A stretch of DNA of 64,000 bases. Source: Nocardia sp. NBC_01503. Lineage in GTDB: Bacteria; Actinomycetota; Actinomycetes; Mycobacteriales; Mycobacteriaceae. The first letter of the stretch is position 1. Every line of letters starts with the position of its first letter. A program made the translations under genes and the position numbers. Of this stretch, positions 1 through 9,254 are shown one piece after another. The DNA lies in NCBI RefSeq assembly GCF_036327755.1, contig NZ_CP109596.1, positions 1,922,001 through 1,986,000 on the forward strand, read 5' to 3'. The notes under the pieces were generated by a model. The model was given only the letters and a program-made list of their open reading frames with translations, made no database searches and was not told the DNA's origin.

Positions 1-298
1 TGATCTTCTTCTCCTTGGCGGTCGGAATGACCGTCTGCTGGATCAGCTTCAGGTAGGTGTCGCGCAGGTCGCCGGTCATATTGTCGGCGGCCTTGGGCAT
101 TTCCTTGTCGACGGTCTCGTACTGGTACGAGGACATCGTCTCCACGGTGTGCTGCGCGGCGGCCACGGCGTCGGTGCGCGCGCTTTCCGATTGCACATCG
201 GACCAGTACCGGAAACCGGTGAACGAGGCGGCGGCGACAGCGGCGACGAACAGGATCACGGCGGAGGCTACGAGGATGGTGCGCTTGTTGAATTTCAT
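1..298 (-). CDS. mam4B: Mce-associated membrane protein, partial (5' part only)
   Basis: N-terminal 99 residues of a protein that continues beyond the left edge. It begins MKFNKRTILVASAV, with one membrane helix at about residues 7-26, then a soluble region. The ATG at 298 overlaps the TGA of the upstream Mce-associated gene (ATGA), so the two are translationally coupled at the end of the mce4 operon. Position and architecture match the second Mce-associated gene after mce4F (Rv3492c in M. tuberculosis). Such proteins are thought to stabilise the Mce4 complex in the envelope; no catalytic motif is visible. Confidence 0.8.
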   Translation of the reverse strand, partial: MKFNKRTILVASAVILFVAAVAAASFTGFRYWSDVQSESARTDAVAAAQHTVETMSSYQYETVDKEMPKAADNMTGDLRDTYLKLIQQTVIPTAKEKKI

Positions 299-1191
299 GC
301 CACGAACTCCAGTTTCGAGGCGGTCACGTTGCCGTTGCCGTCCTTTGTCACGGTCACCCGGAACCGGTAGTCCTTCAGCTGCGGCTGATTGCTCGCCGCA
401 TTGGTCACCGTCTGCTGTCCGAGCACCAGCACATGCGCCAAATCCGGACCCTCGTCCTCGATCGCGGCGGCCAGCACGGTGCCATTGGACTGCACCTTGA
501 TCTGCTGGAAGATCTGCTTGTACAGGTCGCGGTTCTGCGAGTACTCGGCCTTGAGATCGCCCGAGACCACCGACAAGATGCGATCGATGTCCTGATCCGC
601 CGTGCCGTCCTTCATGGTGGACAGGTTGATGACGGTCTGTTTGGCGACCTGGATGTACTCCGCCCGCCGCTCGTGCAGGGCATTGGCCTGATGCTGGTGG
701 TAGAAGAAGACACCACCCGATCCGGCCAATACCAGCGCGGAGATCACCGCGACCACGGCCGCGGCCATACCGACCCGGCCGAGTGCGCGGAACCTGCTGC
801 GCGACTTGGTATCCGACGCCTCCGAGTCCGCGTCGGCGGAATTCTCGGGGTCGGCCGATACCGCTTCGGCGGTCTCCACCGTCACCGTGTCAGCGGTATC
901 GACCGCCTTCGACAGGTCGATGGCATCCACCTTCGCGGTGTCGGAGTCGATGGCACCCGCGGATTGCTCCGCCGCGCCACCGTCCACGGTAACGACGACC
1001 TCCGGCACGGTCGATTCGGCCGCGACCACGGGGGTCGTTTCAGCCTGTTCGATCGCCTTCGATGCCACCGGTTTCGCCGTGGTCGAAGAGGAGGATTCCG
1101 CCTTGGTCAGCTGGGCGTCCTCGACCGGCGGACCCGCCTGTCGTTCAGCCCGGCGCCGCGAGCGGCCGCCGTTTGCCGTGGTATTGCTCAT
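295..1191 (-). CDS. mam4A: Mce-associated membrane protein (Rv3493c-like)
   Basis: 298 residues from the ATG at 1191, which overlaps the stop of mce4F as ATGA; an in-frame start 30 bases upstream is less likely. The first 140 residues are an acidic, Ala/Glu/Asp/Thr-rich, probably disordered cytoplasmic stretch. One membrane helix follows at about 141-164, then a ~130-residue extracytoplasmic domain of the type seen in Mce-associated proteins. Orthologues help the steroid importer Mce4 function. The long low-complexity N-terminus is unlike the short N-terminus of the next gene. Function is inferred from position and architecture. Confidence 0.8.
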   Translation of the reverse strand: MSNTTANGGRSRRRAERQAGPPVEDAQLTKAESSSSTTAKPVASKAIEQAETTPVVAAESTVPEVVVTVDGGAAEQSAGAIDSDTAKVDAIDLSKAVDTADTVTVETAEAVSADPENSADADSEASDTKSRSRFRALGRVGMAAAVVAVISALVLAGSGGVFFYHQHQANALHERRAEYIQVAKQTVINLSTMKDGTADQDIDRILSVVSGDLKAEYSQNRDLYKQIFQQIKVQSNGTVLAAAIEDEGPDLAHVLVLGQQTVTNAASNQPQLKDYRFRVTVTKDGNGNVTASKLEFVA

Positions 1192-2597
1192 CGTTGTTGC
1201 TCCTCGAGCATTTGCTGCCAACTTGAGGGCACTGTACTGGAGCCGTCAGCGCCGATGTCCCCCCGCCGGTAGGTCCGGCCGTCTGGTCCGAGGAAGGTGT
1301 TGGTCCCCGGATCATCGTGCGTAATGAATGCTGCCGGTTGGTTGCCCAGCAGGTTGTTCAGCGGCTGCCCATTGTTGTCGACCGGGTTCGGCGCACCGAA
1401 GGGCGGGTTGTCGCCCAGCGGCTGATAGCCGTTGGGATCGCGGCAGAGCTCCGGGCTGGGAGCCCGCTTGCCCGGCACCTCCGCACAGGGGGTGTTGCGG
1501 ATACCGCGCACTGCTTCACGGGCATTCTGTGCCACCTTGCAGTACATGTTGTCCGGCGTCTCGATTTCCGATACATCACCCGGTGCCCTGCGCTGATCCG
1601 CGGGCAGGAAGCCGGTGGTGCATCCCGGAGGATCATTGAGGCCGAGCATGAAGTCGACCATAGCGCCATATTCGGTCGGGCCGCGGATCGCGGTGAGCAG
1701 CGCCGAGAGCAGCGGCGGGTAGATCACCAGAATCTGTTCGAGCCCGGCGTGATAGGTGACGCCGACCTGGCCGACCGTCACCATATTGGCCAGCAGGATC
1801 GGCAGCGTCGGCTTCAGATCCTGGAACGTATCGGTGGCCTTCTGTGCCGCGGAAGGGGTGTGCTGCAGGACCGCCCGCAGCGCCGGATCATGCTGGCGCA
1901 GTTGGTCGGTCAGGGTGGCGAGGTCCTTGGTCCAGCCGCGAATAGACTCATCCGACTGGTTCTGGGTATCGAGCAACGGACCCAGCTTCTCCAGCAGATC
2001 CTTCGTTTGCCCGGTGTTGTCCTTGGCCTCCTGCACCAGCAGCGACGCCGAGTCGATGAAGCGCTGCAGATCCGGGCCCGCACCATTGAAGGCGGTGAAG
2101 GCGTCGTTGATGACCTCTTGCAGCTTGGTATCGGCGACCGAGGAGAGCAGCCGGTCCGCCTGATCGAGCATGCTGCCCACATCCTGCGGCAGCTTGGTCT
2201 GCTCGACCGGGATCACCGAACCATCGTGCAGATTCCCGCCTTTCGGCGCATCGGCCGGGACCAGGTCCACGTACTGCTCACCGATCGCCGAGACGCTCTT
2301 CACGTACGCGGTGACATCGGCCGGGATCTTGTAGTCGCTGTTGATGGACAGCTTGGCGTCGACCCCCTGCGGGGTCAGATTGACCGCCTCCACCTTGCCG
2401 ACATTGGTGCCGCGATAGGACACGTTGCCGGTCGGGTAGAGCCCGCCCGTCGCCACCAATTTGACTGTCACGGCATATCTTCCGATGCCGAACATGGCGG
2501 GCAGGTGCACATAGCTACCCGCCATCACCACCAGGCCGATGACCGTCAGCACCGAGAAGATGGAGAGCTGAACCTTGACGAACTTGGTGAGCTTCAC
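1188..2597 (-). CDS. mce4F: Mce family protein Mce4F
   Basis: 469 residues, starting with a GTG at 2597 that overlaps the mce4E stop (GTGA). It has an N-terminal membrane anchor at about residues 8-30, then the MCE/MlaD beta-barrel domain (about 38-115, with GLYPTGNVSYRG), a long helical region, and a Pro/Asn/Gly-rich C-terminal tail. It is the sixth of the six Mce subunits that form the periplasm-spanning tube of the Mce4 steroid importer. Order A-F is conserved, and every junction in the operon is a 1-4 base overlap or very short, pointing to one transcript. Confidence 0.9.
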   Translation of the reverse strand: MKLTKFVKVQLSIFSVLTVIGLVVMAGSYVHLPAMFGIGRYAVTVKLVATGGLYPTGNVSYRGTNVGKVEAVNLTPQGVDAKLSINSDYKIPADVTAYVKSVSAIGEQYVDLVPADAPKGGNLHDGSVIPVEQTKLPQDVGSMLDQADRLLSSVADTKLQEVINDAFTAFNGAGPDLQRFIDSASLLVQEAKDNTGQTKDLLEKLGPLLDTQNQSDESIRGWTKDLATLTDQLRQHDPALRAVLQHTPSAAQKATDTFQDLKPTLPILLANMVTVGQVGVTYHAGLEQILVIYPPLLSALLTAIRGPTEYGAMVDFMLGLNDPPGCTTGFLPADQRRAPGDVSEIETPDNMYCKVAQNAREAVRGIRNTPCAEVPGKRAPSPELCRDPNGYQPLGDNPPFGAPNPVDNNGQPLNNLLGNQPAAFITHDDPGTNTFLGPDGRTYRRGDIGADGSSTVPSSWQQMLEEQQR

Positions 2598-3820
2598 CGG
2601 CCCCCGCCTTCCTGCGTACTGGGCACGGTCAGACCCGGGATCGCGGGCAGGCCCGGAATCGGCGGCAGCCCGGCGATACTCGGCACCGGCGCGGCCGGTG
2701 GCGGATTCAGCGGATCGGACATCGGATCACCCTTGCCCATGGCGGTCGGGGGTACCCCGACACCGAGGGTCGCCTGCGCGCCACCGAAGGTGCCGCCCAG
2801 CGGGGTACCGGTCAGGAAGTTCGAGTCCAACCGGGCCTTGGTGATATCCGCGGTGATCACCAGGTTCATGTAGTCGCCCCGGATGACTCGATCGATATTG
2901 CGCATCGGGAAGGGGAAGGTCAGCAGCCACTCCAGCGAGTGGGCGAGCTTATCGCCGGTATCGGCCAGCGTCTGCAGCGTCGGTGCCAGGTTGGCCAGAT
3001 CTGCCTTGAGGCTGTCACCGCCGCCGTCGATGATCCGCTGCACGATATCGCTCAAACCACCAAGCGCCGTCAGGGTTTTGGTGATGTCCTCGCGACGATC
3101 CGCAAGCACGGTCAGGGCCGGATGGATCTCGGTGATGGCCGAGGTGAGCTCATCCTTCTGATTCGACAGCACCCCGGCGAAGCGGTCGAGCCCGCCCATC
3201 GCGCCGATGATGTCACCGGTCTGCTTGTCCAGATTGCTGGTCAGCTGATCCAGCTGCGGGAGCAGATCACGAATGGAGTCGGTGCGCCCGGTGAAGGTGG
3301 CGTTGAGCTCCTTGGTGATGGTCTCCACCTGGGAGATACCGCCGCCGTTGAGCACCACCGACAGCGCGGACAGCGTCTGTTCGGTCGTCGGGAAGGCGCC
3401 CGCGCGCTCCAGCGGAATCAGGTCGCCGTCCTTCAGCGCCCCCTGTGCCTGTTGGTCTTTCGGCGCCGACAGCTCGATGTGATTGCTGCCGAGCAGACTG
3501 GTCTGACCGATCCGCGCGATGGCATTGGCTGGCAATTGCACGCCCTTGTCGAGGCCGACGGTGACCAGTGCGTGCCAGCCCTCGACCTTGATGTCGGTGA
3601 CCGTACCGACGGGCACGTCATTCACCTTGACCGGCGAATTACGGGTCAGCATGGTCACATTCGGCATCTGGATGCGAACTTTCCAGGAGCCTTCGCCGGT
3701 TCCGACCGAACCGGGCATCGAGACCGAGTTCAGTCCGTCCCAATCGCATCCGCTCACGCCGAGCAGCGCGACCAGGCCGACCGCGACGCCGGCGATACGA
3801 ATCCGTCGGCGGTTCATCAT
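2594..3820 (-). CDS. mce4E: Mce4E, lipoprotein Mce subunit (LprN type)
   Basis: 408 residues from the ATG at 3820, chosen because it overlaps the mce4D stop (ATGATGA) and follows a strong GGAGGAGG ribosome site; the next codon is also ATG. The signal sequence ends in the lipobox LLGVSGC, so Cys25 should be lipidated, as in the E subunit of all mce operons. The MCE domain spans about residues 45-125 (MPNVTMLTRNSPVKVNDVPVG), followed by a helical region and a Pro-rich tail. It anchors the Mce tube and probably contacts the substrate-binding end. Confidence 0.9.
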   Translation of the reverse strand: MMNRRRIRIAGVAVGLVALLGVSGCDWDGLNSVSMPGSVGTGEGSWKVRIQMPNVTMLTRNSPVKVNDVPVGTVTDIKVEGWHALVTVGLDKGVQLPANAIARIGQTSLLGSNHIELSAPKDQQAQGALKDGDLIPLERAGAFPTTEQTLSALSVVLNGGGISQVETITKELNATFTGRTDSIRDLLPQLDQLTSNLDKQTGDIIGAMGGLDRFAGVLSNQKDELTSAITEIHPALTVLADRREDITKTLTALGGLSDIVQRIIDGGGDSLKADLANLAPTLQTLADTGDKLAHSLEWLLTFPFPMRNIDRVIRGDYMNLVITADITKARLDSNFLTGTPLGGTFGGAQATLGVGVPPTAMGKGDPMSDPLNPPPAAPVPSIAGLPPIPGLPAIPGLTVPSTQEGGGR

Positions 3821-5061
3821 CGTCCTCCTCCGGGCAGCATCACATCGGTGAGGCTCTTGGGCGCCACGTCCGCCGGAGCACCGGCGCCCTGGCCCGCCAA
3901 ATCCGGTGTGCTGTAGGTGAGCTGGTTGGGGAAGGCGTTCTGCTGGGTCGCCGGATTGAGCAGCAACGGCGGGTAGTTCATGATCAGCGAATTCAGCACC
4001 GGCCCGAGATATTGCTTGCACAGTGCCTCGCTCTTGTCCGAATCCTTCTCACCGACGGAACCGGCGATACCGCACAGGAATTGGACCGGATTGGCGAAGT
4101 TCGGCGCGGAGACCGCACCGGTGATCGTGCCCTGCGCCGGCTTGTAGAGCTGGTAGAAGTTCACCAGCGCGGTCGGGCCGGAGTGCATGATCTTCTCCAG
4201 ATCGCCCTTCTTGTCGGCGAGCACCTGGGTGGCATCACCCAGCCGCTGGATGCCCTCGGTGAGCGCACCACCGCGTTCGTCCAGGAAGCGCTTGACATCG
4301 GTGACCGCGATATCGAGATTGTCCAGTCCCGCACCGAGATCGGTCGAGACACCGGAGAGCACCGAGGCCACCGAGGCGAGTCGGCCGCCGAACTGCACGA
4401 TCTGATCATTGGACTTGGACAGCACATCCACCAGCTGCTGCAGATTGCGAATGGTGCCGAAGAGATCGGTGCGACCGTCCGACAGCGTATTCAGCGTGCT
4501 GGACAGCTCTTTCAGCGTGTCCCGGAACGCCTGCGCGTTGCCATTGCCGAGGTTCGCGGCGGCGGTGTCGATGACCCGGCCGAACGAACCCTGCTTGTCC
4601 TCACCGACCGGTCCGAGCGCGACCGAGAGCTTGGTCAGCTCGGTCTTGATGTCGTCCCACTCCACCGGAACCGCGGTGTGCTCGATCGGAATGGACGCGC
4701 CGTCGGCCATTTTCGCGCCGCCGGTGTAGGCGGGCGCGAGCTGGATGAACCGCGCCGAGACCAGCGACGGCGAGACGATCACCGCGGCCGCGTCGGCGGG
4801 AATATCGATACCCCGGTCGACGGTGATCTTGGCGGTCACCCGGTCCTTGCCCGGCTCGATCGAGTCGATCTTGCCGACCTTCACCCCGAGCACCCGGACC
4901 TCATCGCCCACATAGAGCCCATTGGTCGAGGGGAAGTACGCGGTGATGTGCTTCTTGCCGATATCGGCGACCAGTCCGTAGACCAGCCAGCCGACCACGG
5001 CGACCACCAGACCGGCAGCGACGAACCGCGTCCAACGTGGCAGTTTACGAATCGCGTTCAC
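3817..5061 (-). CDS. mce4D: Mce family protein Mce4D
   Basis: 414 residues. The GTG start at 5061 overlaps the mce4C stop by four bases (GTGA). There is an N-terminal membrane helix at about residues 12-32, an MCE domain at about 38-115 (ITAYFPSTNGLYVGDEVRVLG), then a long coiled-coil-like helical region with repeated hydrophobic heptads, and a short disordered tail. It is one of six non-identical subunits of the Mce4 sterol importer. Assignment to D follows from position directly before the lipoprotein subunit. Confidence 0.9.
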   Translation of the reverse strand: MNAIRKLPRWTRFVAAGLVVAVVGWLVYGLVADIGKKHITAYFPSTNGLYVGDEVRVLGVKVGKIDSIEPGKDRVTAKITVDRGIDIPADAAAVIVSPSLVSARFIQLAPAYTGGAKMADGASIPIEHTAVPVEWDDIKTELTKLSVALGPVGEDKQGSFGRVIDTAAANLGNGNAQAFRDTLKELSSTLNTLSDGRTDLFGTIRNLQQLVDVLSKSNDQIVQFGGRLASVASVLSGVSTDLGAGLDNLDIAVTDVKRFLDERGGALTEGIQRLGDATQVLADKKGDLEKIMHSGPTALVNFYQLYKPAQGTITGAVSAPNFANPVQFLCGIAGSVGEKDSDKSEALCKQYLGPVLNSLIMNYPPLLLNPATQQNAFPNQLTYSTPDLAGQGAGAPADVAPKSLTDVMLPGGGR

Positions 5062-6119
5062 TTCGGCGGCTCCTTGGGTGTGGGCACGATCGAGATGCCC
5101 CCGTCGAGGTAGCTCTGCAAGGACTCCGGCAGGTGCTCCGGCCAGACCATGGCGTCGATCAAGGCCCGGATCGGCTTGCTCTCACCATTGGCGACCATCG
5201 ACTGGAAGTACGGACCCGAACCCACCTGCTCACCGAGCGCGGCCTCGAACGGACCGATATTGTCCAGCGCCTGGCCGATCTGATCCTTGTTCTTCTGCAG
5301 CAGTGCGAGCACCGAGTTCAGCCGGTCCAGCGTCGGCTTCAGCTGCGCTTCATTGTCATTGACGAAGCCGGAGAGCTGCTGGGCCAGACCGTTGATGTAC
5401 ACGATCAACTGGCTGATGGCGGTGCGCCGGTTATTGAGTTCGCCGAGCAGACTGTTGCCGTCGAGCAGCAGTGTATTGAGCTGTCCCGCACGATCTCCGA
5501 GCACCTTGGTGACGCCCTGAGCGTGCGAGAGCAGTTCGGTCAGCGCCTTGTCGCGAGCGTTCAGACTGCGCGACAGCGCGGTGACGCCGTCGAGCGCGGA
5601 GCGCAGCGGGGCGGGGGTATCGGCGAAAGCGTCGGACAGCGTGTCCAGGGTCTTGTTGACCTGGTCGGTGTCGAGCCCCTTCACCGTGGTCGCCAGATCG
5701 CCGAGCGCGTCATTGAGCGAGTACGGAGAGGTGGTGCGCTCCAAGGGAATCGGGTCGGACGCCTTGATCGCGCCGTCACCAGCGGGAGTCACCTCGAGCG
5801 ACTTGCGCCCCAGCATCGTATTGGTCTTGATGGCGGCGGAGGTCTTACCGCCCAGCACGATCGACTCGTCGAGCGTGAAGTGCACCTTGACCTTCGCGCC
5901 GTCCAGCTGGACCTTGTCGACCCGACCCGACCGCACACCGGCGACCTGTACCGGATCACCCGGAAGCAGCCCGCCCGCATCGGCGAAGTAGGCGTTGTAG
6001 TCCGCCCCGGACCGCACGAACGGCAGGCGGTCGAATTGCAGGGCGGTAAGACAGACCGTCACCGCGAGCACGATGCCGACCACGCCGATATTGATCAGTG
6101 GAGAACGTTGTTGATCCAT
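5058..6119 (-). CDS. mce4C: Mce family protein Mce4C
   Basis: 353 residues from the ATG at 6119, which forms a TGATG junction with the mce4B stop; a start 12 bases upstream is possible. N-terminus MDQQRSPLINIGVVG, membrane helix at about residues 8-28, MCE domain at about 34-112 (YNAYFADAGGLLPGDPVQVAG), then a helical rod. Third Mce subunit of the steroid importer. No Pro-rich extension, which makes it one of the shortest members in the operon. Confidence 0.9.
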   Translation of the reverse strand: MDQQRSPLINIGVVGIVLAVTVCLTALQFDRLPFVRSGADYNAYFADAGGLLPGDPVQVAGVRSGRVDKVQLDGAKVKVHFTLDESIVLGGKTSAAIKTNTMLGRKSLEVTPAGDGAIKASDPIPLERTTSPYSLNDALGDLATTVKGLDTDQVNKTLDTLSDAFADTPAPLRSALDGVTALSRSLNARDKALTELLSHAQGVTKVLGDRAGQLNTLLLDGNSLLGELNNRRTAISQLIVYINGLAQQLSGFVNDNEAQLKPTLDRLNSVLALLQKNKDQIGQALDNIGPFEAALGEQVGSGPYFQSMVANGESKPIRALIDAMVWPEHLPESLQSYLDGGISIVPTPKEPPK

Positions 6120-7147
6120 CAGCCGGAACACCTTCCGGTGGTCTGCATACCGGGCATCTTGATGAGCTGCGTGCCACCGTCCGGAGCATCGGTGAGGAAG
6201 TTCGCACCGCAGATGTACATATTCAGGAACGAACCGTAGGAACCGATCCGGATCAGCTTCTTATAGGTGTCCGGCAGCAGGTTCATGACGTACTGCAACT
6301 GGTCCTGCTGATCGTCGAGGTTCGCCGAGAGGCGGCCCAGCTCGGTCACATTCGACTTCAGGTCCGGGCGCACCACCTGCAGCAGGTTGGTGAGATCGCC
6401 TGTGGCACCGGCCAATCGAGGCAACGCGTCACCGATCGGATCTTTATCCGCCGCCAAACCGCTGACCAGACGCTGCAATTCGTTCAGAGTGGTGCCGAAG
6501 TCCTGATCCTTGGCGTCGATGGTGGCCAGCACCGTCTTGAGATTCTCGATCACACTGCCGATCAGGGCATCCCGGTCCGCCAGAGTCTTGGTGAACGAAC
6601 CGCCGCTGTTGAGCAGCGAGACCAATGTTCCACCCTGGCCCTGGAACACCTGCAGCAGCGCACCGGTCAGATCATTGACCTGCTGCGGATTCAGACCGCG
6701 CAGCAGCGGTTTGAATCCGCCGAGCAGCATGTCCAGATCCAGTGCGGGCTTGGTGTGTTCGACACCGATGGTCGAGCCCTTACGCAACGGCTGGGCGGTA
6801 CCCGGCCCCTCCATCAGCTCCAGATAGCGGTCGCCGACCAGGTTCTCGTAGCGAATGGCCGCCTGGGTACCCGAGTAGACGTGGTACTCGTTGTCGATAT
6901 CGAAGTCGACGTGCGCCAGGTGGTCCTTGCCGACGGTCACCCGCGACACCGAACCCACCGGCACACCGGCGATGCGCACCTTCGAACCCGGCAGCACCCC
7001 CGACGAGCTGGTGAAAATCGCGTGGTACCCGGTCGAGCGCGAGAAACGCATCTGGCTGAAGATCACCCCCAGCCCGGCCAAGACCAACACCATGACCAGG
7101 GTGAAGATCCCCAGTTTCACGGTGGTCGCTTGCGGTTTGATGCTCAT
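6119..7147 (-). CDS. mce4B: Mce family protein Mce4B
   Basis: 342 residues from the ATG at 7147, overlapping the mce4A stop (ATGA). The N-terminus MSIKPQATTVKLG leads into a membrane helix (about residues 12-34), then the MCE domain at about 38-118 (FTSSSGVLPGSKVRIAGVPV), a helical domain, and a short C-terminus with two Cys residues (ICGANF, TTGRCSG). Second Mce subunit of the Mce4 sterol uptake system; its place in the tube is inferred from family structure. Confidence 0.9.
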   Translation of the reverse strand: MSIKPQATTVKLGIFTLVMVLVLAGLGVIFSQMRFSRSTGYHAIFTSSSGVLPGSKVRIAGVPVGSVSRVTVGKDHLAHVDFDIDNEYHVYSGTQAAIRYENLVGDRYLELMEGPGTAQPLRKGSTIGVEHTKPALDLDMLLGGFKPLLRGLNPQQVNDLTGALLQVFQGQGGTLVSLLNSGGSFTKTLADRDALIGSVIENLKTVLATIDAKDQDFGTTLNELQRLVSGLAADKDPIGDALPRLAGATGDLTNLLQVVRPDLKSNVTELGRLSANLDDQQDQLQYVMNLLPDTYKKLIRIGSYGSFLNMYICGANFLTDAPDGGTQLIKMPGMQTTGRCSG

Positions 7148-8391
7148 GGGTTGGGCACCCCCGGAAGTCCTGCGAACAGAAGTTGGAACACCTTGGGGCC
7201 GTTGAGATGCGTGGATGTCGGCGGCGCCCACACCTCGCCCTCGGTGGTATCGGTGACCAGGTAGTTGGAGTGGCTGTTCGGCACGCGATCGAGAATGTTC
7301 TCGCAGTGCGGGCCACCGGTGGCGTTCACCTTCGGCAGATCCTTCGGGTACTCGTACGGGGTGCCGCCGGGCATGAAGCTCGCGTTCAGCGTCACGTACG
7401 GGCCGTCACCACCGAAAATGCGATTGCCGACATCGAGATTGTCGGACGCGCCGACCACCAGGCAGTACAGCGCCGAGCGGTACTCATGCAGCAGATCGGT
7501 GGTGGGGCGCAACAGATTCAGCGAATCGATCAGCGGCTGCTCGTTCTGGCCGAGCACATCGCCGGTGGTGTTCGCCAACCCCATGAGGTTCAGCAGCACC
7601 GCGTCGAAATTGCCCTTCTCATCGACCAGGCTCTTACCCGTGACCGCCACATTGCCGGTGGTGCGCAACAGATCCGGCGCGGTATCGGCGTACAGATTGG
7701 TGACACCGACCGAGGTCGCCATATCACGCTGCAGATCGGGCAGGCTCGGATTGAGCTCCTTGAGCACATCATCGCTGTTGACCAGCAGCTGCCCCAGCTT
7801 GTCGCCGCGCCCCTGCAGGGCGGTGCCCAGCGCGGTCAGCGTCGCGTTCAGCTTCTCGGGCGCGACCTTGTCCAGCACATCATTGAGATGCTGGAACAGG
7901 GTATTGAATTCCACGGTGACCGCACCGGCGTGCACGGTGGAACCGGGCCGCAGCGAATCACCCGAAGGCTGCTGCGGCTCTTCGAAATTGATGTATTTCG
8001 CGCCGAATACCGTGGTGGATCGAATGTCCACCAGAGCATTGGCGGGCACCATCTTCAATTTATCCGGATCGATCGCGAGTTCGATATTCGCGCCGTCCGC
8101 GGTATCGGTGATACCGGTGACGTGACCGATCTCCACACCGCGGATCTTCACCTTGGCGTCGGTATCGAGCACCAGGCCGCTGCGCGGAGCGGAGACGTTC
8201 ACCTTGACGGTGTCCTGGAACCCGCCCGCGAAGCTGATCAGGCAGATCACGACCACGGCCACAATGCTCAGCACCAGTCCGGCACCGCACAGGCGGATTA
8301 CCCAGCCCTCTTCGAGATATCGCTTGGCTGTTGGTTTCTCGACGATGGGCGAGCCGATCGGGCCCGTCACCATGTCACGTGTTTGCGCCAT
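7144..8391 (-). CDS. mce4A: Mce family protein Mce4A
   Basis: 415 residues from the ATG at 8391 (MAQTRDMVTG), eight bases after the yrbE4B TAG; a second in-frame ATG lies six codons on. Membrane helix at about residues 35-57, MCE domain at about 62-142 (VNVSAPRSGLVLDTDAKVKI), then the helical domain. The A subunit is the first and usually best-conserved Mce protein. Mce4 imports cholesterol in mycobacteria and rhodococci. The gene lies directly after the two permease genes, as in all complete mce operons. Confidence 0.9.
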   Translation of the reverse strand: MAQTRDMVTGPIGSPIVEKPTAKRYLEEGWVIRLCGAGLVLSIVAVVVICLISFAGGFQDTVKVNVSAPRSGLVLDTDAKVKIRGVEIGHVTGITDTADGANIELAIDPDKLKMVPANALVDIRSTTVFGAKYINFEEPQQPSGDSLRPGSTVHAGAVTVEFNTLFQHLNDVLDKVAPEKLNATLTALGTALQGRGDKLGQLLVNSDDVLKELNPSLPDLQRDMATSVGVTNLYADTAPDLLRTTGNVAVTGKSLVDEKGNFDAVLLNLMGLANTTGDVLGQNEQPLIDSLNLLRPTTDLLHEYRSALYCLVVGASDNLDVGNRIFGGDGPYVTLNASFMPGGTPYEYPKDLPKVNATGGPHCENILDRVPNSHSNYLVTDTTEGEVWAPPTSTHLNGPKVFQLLFAGLPGVPNP

Positions 8392-8398
8392 GTCCGCC

Positions 8399-9250
8399 CT
8401 ACCCGGAGAGATGGAAGTTGCCGGTGGTGCCGTAAATGGCAAGGGAGATCAGCAGTGTCACCATCACCACCGCGATCAGCGATGCCCGCACCGCGTTACC
8501 GACCGCGACACCGACACCGACCGGACCGCCCGCGGCGTGATAGCCGTAGTAGGTGTGGATCAGCATGACGGCCATGGCCATGAAGATCGCCTGCGCGAAG
8601 GACCAGAGGATGTCGCTGGGGATCAGGAAGGTCGTGAAGTAGTGGTCGTACACACCGGCCGACTGTCCGTAGATCACCACCGTCGCGAAGCGACTGGCGA
8701 TGAACGAGGCGATGACCGCGAGCGAGTACAGCGGAATGATCGCGATGATGCCCGCCAGAATTCGAGTGCCCACCAGGAAGGGCACCGGCCGGATGGCCAT
8801 CACCTCCAGGGCATCGATCTCCTCCGAGACGCGCATGGCTCCCAATTGTGCCGTGGTACCCGCCCCGAGCGTCGCCGCCAGGCCGATACCCGAGATCACC
8901 GGTGCCGCGATACGCACATTGATGAAGGCGGCGAAGAAGCCGGTCAGGGCCTCGACGCCGATATTGCCGAGCGAGCTGTAGCCCTGCACGGCGATGGTGC
9001 CGCCGGCGGCCAGCGTCAGGAACCCGACGATCACCACGGTGCCGCCGATAACGGCCAAAGCACCTGTGCCCATGGAGATCTCGGCAATGAGCCGGATCGT
9101 CTCGGTGCGATAGTGAATGAGCGCCTTGGGAACGGATCCGATGGACCGCCCGTAGAACACCGCATGCTTACCGACCGAATCGAGAGCTTCGGTAAAGCGC
9201 CGAAAGCGTTTGGCCACCTTCGGAAAACGAGATTGGATCACGAACGCCAT
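8399..9250 (-). CDS. yrbE4B: MlaE/YrbE-family permease YrbE4B
   Basis: 283 residues starting ATG, four bases after the yrbE4A stop. Five to six membrane helices are visible, with the family signature around GALAVIGGTVVIVGF and the conserved RVSEEIDALEVM segment (about residues 138-150) that contacts the ATPase. It forms, with YrbE4A, the ABC-type inner-membrane permease that energises Mce4 steroid uptake; the ATPase (MceG) is encoded elsewhere, as is normal. Also called supB in rhodococci. Confidence 0.92.
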   Translation of the reverse strand: MAFVIQSRFPKVAKRFRRFTEALDSVGKHAVFYGRSIGSVPKALIHYRTETIRLIAEISMGTGALAVIGGTVVIVGFLTLAAGGTIAVQGYSSLGNIGVEALTGFFAAFINVRIAAPVISGIGLAATLGAGTTAQLGAMRVSEEIDALEVMAIRPVPFLVGTRILAGIIAIIPLYSLAVIASFIASRFATVVIYGQSAGVYDHYFTTFLIPSDILWSFAQAIFMAMAVMLIHTYYGYHAAGGPVGVGVAVGNAVRASLIAVVMVTLLISLAIYGTTGNFHLSG

Positions 9251-9254
9251 CTGA